DNA of 18,226 bases from JBFMDH01 sp044868105 (GTDB lineage: Bacteria; Acidobacteriota; Blastocatellia; UBA7656). Within the stretch, counting starts at the first letter, position 1. Each line of letters starts with the position of its first letter. The DNA lies in the NCBI GenBank assembly GCA_044868105.1, contig JBIOWC010000830.1, forward strand, positions 1 to 18,226, written 5' to 3'. Of the stretch, positions 15,421-18,226 are shown piece by piece. Under the pieces are notes generated by a model. It saw only the letters and a program-made list of their open reading frames with translations, made no database searches and had not been told where the DNA came from. The position numbers and the translations under genes are program-made.

Positions 15421-15942
15421 CTATTTCGGCAGCTTCAACATCCTCACCAAATCATTGTGCTTTGTGATTTTGCCTTTTTCATAATCGTAATAGTGGAAAT
15501 TCACGAAAACCCATCGTCCGTTTTTCAATATGACTTCGGGTACGATGTCAGGTCTCTTGCTTTTCTTTCCACCCCATATGCCATAGACCTCGACCCAGAA
15601 GCTCTCGCCTTTGCGCCGTATGTTTCCCACGACATAACGATCACCGGGGTCCTGGCTGTTACGGAAGAGATCGGCTTCCGCTTGTAGCCCCGCGATTTCC
15701 CCCTCGACCCTGGATTGCGCTTCATAATCGTCCTTCAATAACCGAAAAAGTTCAGGGCTCAAGATATGGGGTTTATATCTCAGGGAATATTCGACACTCG
15801 CTCCCTGGTCATAAAACTTTTGGACAAATTTGCGACAGGACTCTCTCGGGTCTTGAGGTGGCTTCCCTTGTGCATAGAGTGAGTAAGCTGTCGGTAAAAA
15901 AAAGAATAAACTCCAGCAGACCACCTTTCTTGAAATTGTCAT
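15421..15942 (-). CDS. Exported DUF3828-like protein
   Basis: The 173-residue protein has a signal peptide (CWSLFFFLPTAYSLYA, cleavage after A24). The mature part follows the DUF3828 pattern: an N-terminal helix (CRKFVQKFYDQG), SPELFRLLKDDYEAQ, the acidic segment DLFRNSQDP, YVVGNIRRKGESFWVEVYG, then PEVILKNGRWVFVNFHYYD. DUF3828 has no established function. Start choice: ATGs at 15948 and 15942 are in frame. GGAG lies 2 nt before the first and 8 nt before the second, so 15942 is used. It follows the FGE-fold gene by 50 nt on the same strand and is probably last in that operon. A paralog begins at the right edge of the window. Confidence 0.75.
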   Translation of the reverse strand: MTISRKVVCWSLFFFLPTAYSLYAQGKPPQDPRESCRKFVQKFYDQGASVEYSLRYKPHILSPELFRLLKDDYEAQSRVEGEIAGLQAEADLFRNSQDPGDRYVVGNIRRKGESFWVEVYGIWGGKKSKRPDIVPEVILKNGRWVFVNFHYYDYEKGKITKHNDLVRMLKLPK

Positions 15943-15992
15943 CAACATGTCTCCTTCATCTCAAAGCACGACTTTGAGCCTGGCGCCCAGGA

Positions 15993-16967
15993 TCAGCGAG
16001 CCGAAGCCGCAACCCGGAAACCGACGTCGTTGACGCCGGAGTCTGAGCCGTCAGAACCCCGGTGCGCAGAGCGGCAGACGAAAGCGCCTTCAAACCAGGA
16101 GCCGCCGCGATGAATGCAAAGCCCCTCCTGAGCGCCCTCCGTCCAGGCGCGGCCATCGGTCGGCGCGTTTTCGTAGTTCTCGTGCTTGAATTCAAAGCAC
16201 CACTCGGCGACATTGCCGTGCATATCGTACAAGCCAAACCCATTGGCAACATCTAGCGAACCTACAGGAATCGTTCGTCCTCGGTCTGCGCCTTTTGGCC
16301 CTGAGCCGAATGGATAGTTGCCATCATAATTCGCCAGCTCGGCCGTAATCGTATCGCCAAATGCAAAGGCGGTGGATGCTCCTGCGCGACAGGCATACTC
16401 CCACTCTGCTTCAGTCGGCAGGCGATAAGTTCTTCCCGTCGCTTTTGACAAACGGGCGCAAAACTCCAGGGCCTCGGCCCGCGATACTTGTTCCACCGGC
16501 AGATTGTCACCCTTGAAATATGACGGGTTGGGATTCAACCGACGGCTGACCTTCGGTAAGTTGGCCACCGCCCGCCACGCGGCTTGCGTCACTTCATATT
16601 TGCCAAGATAAAACCCGGGAACACTTACCTGATGCACGGGCATCTGACTGGGAAGTTCGGAAGAACCCATCATAAAGGAGCCGCCAGGAATTTCCACCAT
16701 CTCCAGCTTGATTCCCTTAACGGACTCCAGGTAATACCGCCCTTGTCCTTTGCGGCGGGTGGTGACCTTGCCGTTGGCGTCGAGGGTAACGGTCGCGAAC
16801 TCATAATCTTTGAGCGGAAGGCTTCCTTGAGCGGTTGAAGAAACTCCGGCCGCAACGTCATTTGATTGGTCTCGGGTATTGGGTTTGTTGGTCTGGCGCG
16901 ATTCGCCTTCAACCGGGTTTATTGAGAGCGTAGCCAGTAAGAAAATGAAAGCCCGTGTTCGATTCAT
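15993..16967 (-). CDS. Exported FGE/SUMF1-fold protein lacking one catalytic cysteine
   Basis: The 324-residue protein has an N-terminal signal (AFIFLLATLSINP), a linker, then a formylglycine-generating-enzyme domain at about 85-322. Family hallmarks are VEIPGGSFMMGS, KYEVTQAAW, YRLPTEAEWEYACRAG, GLYDMHGNVAEWC and RGGSWFEGAFVCRSAHRG, ending VGFRVA. True FGE needs two cysteines in the GGSW region, at W+2 and W+7. Here W291+2 is E293, while C298 is kept. It is therefore probably not a sulfatase-activating oxidase and more likely uses the fold for binding or another reaction. The start at 16967 is supported by AAGGAG 7 nt upstream; a longer frame to 17024 is rejected. It lies between the calcium-loop protein (53 nt upstream) and the DUF3828-like gene (50 nt downstream). 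Confidence 0.88.
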   Translation of the reverse strand: MNRTRAFIFLLATLSINPVEGESRQTNKPNTRDQSNDVAAGVSSTAQGSLPLKDYEFATVTLDANGKVTTRRKGQGRYYLESVKGIKLEMVEIPGGSFMMGSSELPSQMPVHQVSVPGFYLGKYEVTQAAWRAVANLPKVSRRLNPNPSYFKGDNLPVEQVSRAEALEFCARLSKATGRTYRLPTEAEWEYACRAGASTAFAFGDTITAELANYDGNYPFGSGPKGADRGRTIPVGSLDVANGFGLYDMHGNVAEWCFEFKHENYENAPTDGRAWTEGAQEGLCIHRGGSWFEGAFVCRSAHRGSDGSDSGVNDVGFRVAASAR

Positions 16968-17020
16968 CTTGAGTCTCCTTACCAGGATGCCACCTCTTGT
17001 TTCTCTATTTTTGACCTGGC

Positions 17021-17902
17021 TCAACGCACCGTCACTTCGAGCCGATAGTCGGCTTTGCCTTTATTTGAGACGACGACTAGATAGAGGTCACCGGGATATT
17101 CAACTTTGCCGGACCATTGGGTTTTGCGATACGCCATGGTGTAATCATCCCGGATGAGTTCAAAGCGCGCGTTACCGAGTGTCGAAGTCATTTGCACGGT
17201 TAAGGTTTGCTTCCAGCGCACCCGAAGCACATAAAAATTTGTGCCGCTTGTGCTACCCGTGATAACTGCCGAAGTTTTGCCGCGTTCAAATTGAATGCGT
17301 TTGGCGACCTCTTCGCCGCGCAAACTTCGGCGGATAGGACGCCCGACTTGCAACAATTTGCCGTCTTTCAGTCGGTAGGTCGTCGTGTCAATATATTCGG
17401 CGCCGATGGCCTGATCCATGCGGTTACCCAGCCGCTCGGCCTTTAACAATCCATTCACGACACGGACGGCGCGGACGCTGCCCGTGGCCCGGTCGCTTCC
17501 AGTAACCACATCGAGCCGCACCGGTTTCCCATTTTGCATCGCATAAACATAGGCTTCAGCGACATACATCGAGCCGCCGCCACCGCCACCAGTTAGCACC
17601 ACCGCCTCATCCCGGCCATCGCCGTTCAAATCACCGTAAACGATGTCCAGAACCGTAAAAATCTCTTCATCAAGATCGCTATATTTTTTCTTATATTCGC
17701 CATTGATCACCGTGACCTCGTACCACGGCGGTTGATCTGTGTTCATGTAGTTTGGGCGATAGGTGAAGTTGCGAAAATTGATGCGATGAATGTCATTGGC
17801 GGCGCGGCTCTGAGACCGACCCGAAGTTGAACACAAGAGACCCATGCCAACGGCAAAGACGACGGAAACGAAAGGGATTGGCGAAATATGGTTTCTCATC
17901 AT
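17021..17902 (-). CDS. Exported protein with DxNGDG calcium-loop motif and beta-rich C-terminal domain
   Basis: The 293-residue protein begins with a signal peptide (FVSVVFAVGMGLLCSTSG). Around residues 87-100, VYGDLNGDGRDEAVVL matches the FG-GAP/EF-hand-type calcium loop DxNxDGxxD (D91, N93, D95, D98). It is followed by a run of six glycines at 105-110. Residues from about 200 form a beta-sandwich-like domain (FERGKTSAVITGSTSG, YVLRVRWKQTLTVQM, WSGKVEYPGDLYLVVV, DYRLEVTVR), like the pre-peptidase-type domains of exported bacterial proteins. AAGGAG lies very close to the ATG at 17902, so the next ATG (17899) may be the real start. The gene begins 7 nt after the partial DUF3828-like gene, so they are one operon. 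Its role is unknown; an extracytoplasmic binding function is suggested by the domains. Confidence 0.75.
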   Translation of the reverse strand: MMRNHISPIPFVSVVFAVGMGLLCSTSGRSQSRAANDIHRINFRNFTYRPNYMNTDQPPWYEVTVINGEYKKKYSDLDEEIFTVLDIVYGDLNGDGRDEAVVLTGGGGGGSMYVAEAYVYAMQNGKPVRLDVVTGSDRATGSVRAVRVVNGLLKAERLGNRMDQAIGAEYIDTTTYRLKDGKLLQVGRPIRRSLRGEEVAKRIQFERGKTSAVITGSTSGTNFYVLRVRWKQTLTVQMTSTLGNARFELIRDDYTMAYRKTQWSGKVEYPGDLYLVVVSNKGKADYRLEVTVR

Positions 17903-17909
17903 TCTCCTT

Positions 17910-18226
17910 TTATTTAGCAGGCCTGCGCTTTTGGTAAGCCTTCGGATCAGCCTTGCGATCGGCTTTCAAGATGCTCAACAAATCGCCTTTTGAGCCATCA
18001 GGAAAGAGGTAATGAAAATTCATGAAGCGCCATTGTCCATCCTTGTACATTAACTCGGGAAGAACGACGAGGTTACTCCTTCCACCTCCTAAACAGCCGC
18101 CCAGGCAATAGACATTGACTAAGTAGCGGTCGTTTTTGCGCGTAACTTTGCCTGCGGAATAACCCACTCTGGAAAAATCTTGCCCGGTGACGAAGGGGTC
18201 GAAATCCAGCAAACCGATGCCTTCCC
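17910..18226 (-). CDS. DUF3828-like protein, C-terminal part only (5' end outside window)
   Basis: The frame is open to the right edge, so the start lies beyond the window. The visible 104 residues parallel the second half of the DUF3828-like protein at 15421: LLDFDPFVTGQDFS against the DLFRNSQDP region, YSAGKVTRKNDRYLVNVY, and PELMYKDGQWRFMNFHYLF against PEVILKNGRWVFVNFHYYD. It ends with a Lys/Arg-rich tail (KADRKADPKAYQKRRPAK). Two cysteines (CLGGC) fall in the loop between strands and are absent from the paralog. It is probably exported like the paralog, but no signal is visible here. Confidence 0.7.
   Translation of the reverse strand, partial: EGIGLLDFDPFVTGQDFSRVGYSAGKVTRKNDRYLVNVYCLGGCLGGGRSNLVVLPELMYKDGQWRFMNFHYLFPDGSKGDLLSILKADRKADPKAYQKRRPAK

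Noticed and set aside
15993..16967. Calling the FGE-fold protein a sulfatase-maturation enzyme
   Set aside because: One of the two required active-site cysteines is missing, and no sulfatase is nearby.

Overview
The window looks like a chromosomal segment of an Acidobacteriota bacterium, most likely of the Blastocatellia type. This is inferred from gene content, not from a marker tree. The signs are an ECF sigma factor of the TIGR02999 type directly ahead of a Ser/Thr kinase with a PD40 propeller, many unnamed secreted proteins, prepilin-like proteins with a DGTSNT motif, and intergenic spacers rich in palindromes. The base composition is moderately GC-rich. No rRNA, tRNA, CRISPR array or intact transposase gene was seen.

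Layout. (1) 1-1636: two tandem, paralogous prepilin-like genes, the first cut by the window edge; both carry an EF-hand-like loop and the DGTSNT motif. (2) 1824-5404, minus strand: sigma factor followed 5 nt later by the kinase, a likely signalling operon with a clear extended -10 promoter. (3) 5514-8486, plus strand: a small possible gene remnant, a secreted protein with seven 17-residue adhesin-head-type repeats and a C-terminal S74 self-cleaving chaperone domain, then a small secreted proline-rich protein. The two intact genes share a 39-bp leader repeat, and in the second leader that repeat is interrupted by a MITE-like palindromic element. (4) 8736-11748: a two-part periplasmic protein, a GNAT acetyltransferase and two small membrane proteins, with a second kind of palindromic element at 11387-11606. 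(5) 11830-13692, minus strand: a divergent class II lysyl-tRNA synthetase with a TTG start and a C-terminal extension of roughly 130 residues. (6) 13985-15204, plus strand: a nucleotidyltransferase-fold protein and an endonuclease/exonuclease/phosphatase-family protein with overlapping stop and start codons. (7) 15421-18226, minus strand: a cluster of four exported proteins (DUF3828-like, a protein with a calcium-loop motif, an FGE/SUMF1-fold protein lacking one catalytic Cys, and a second DUF3828-like protein). A second copy of the MITE-like element lies between (6) and (7).

The most useful new observation is the mobile-element pair. The copies at 7627-7891 and 15211-15357 lie in opposite orientation, share both ends, and are each flanked by an 8-bp direct repeat. 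For the first copy, the uninterrupted paralogous leader at 5677-5720 acts as an internal empty site. I do not see a clearly new multi-gene system. The best candidates for unexplored biology are the coupled nucleotidyltransferase/EEP pair, the extended LysRS, and the secreted four-gene cluster.
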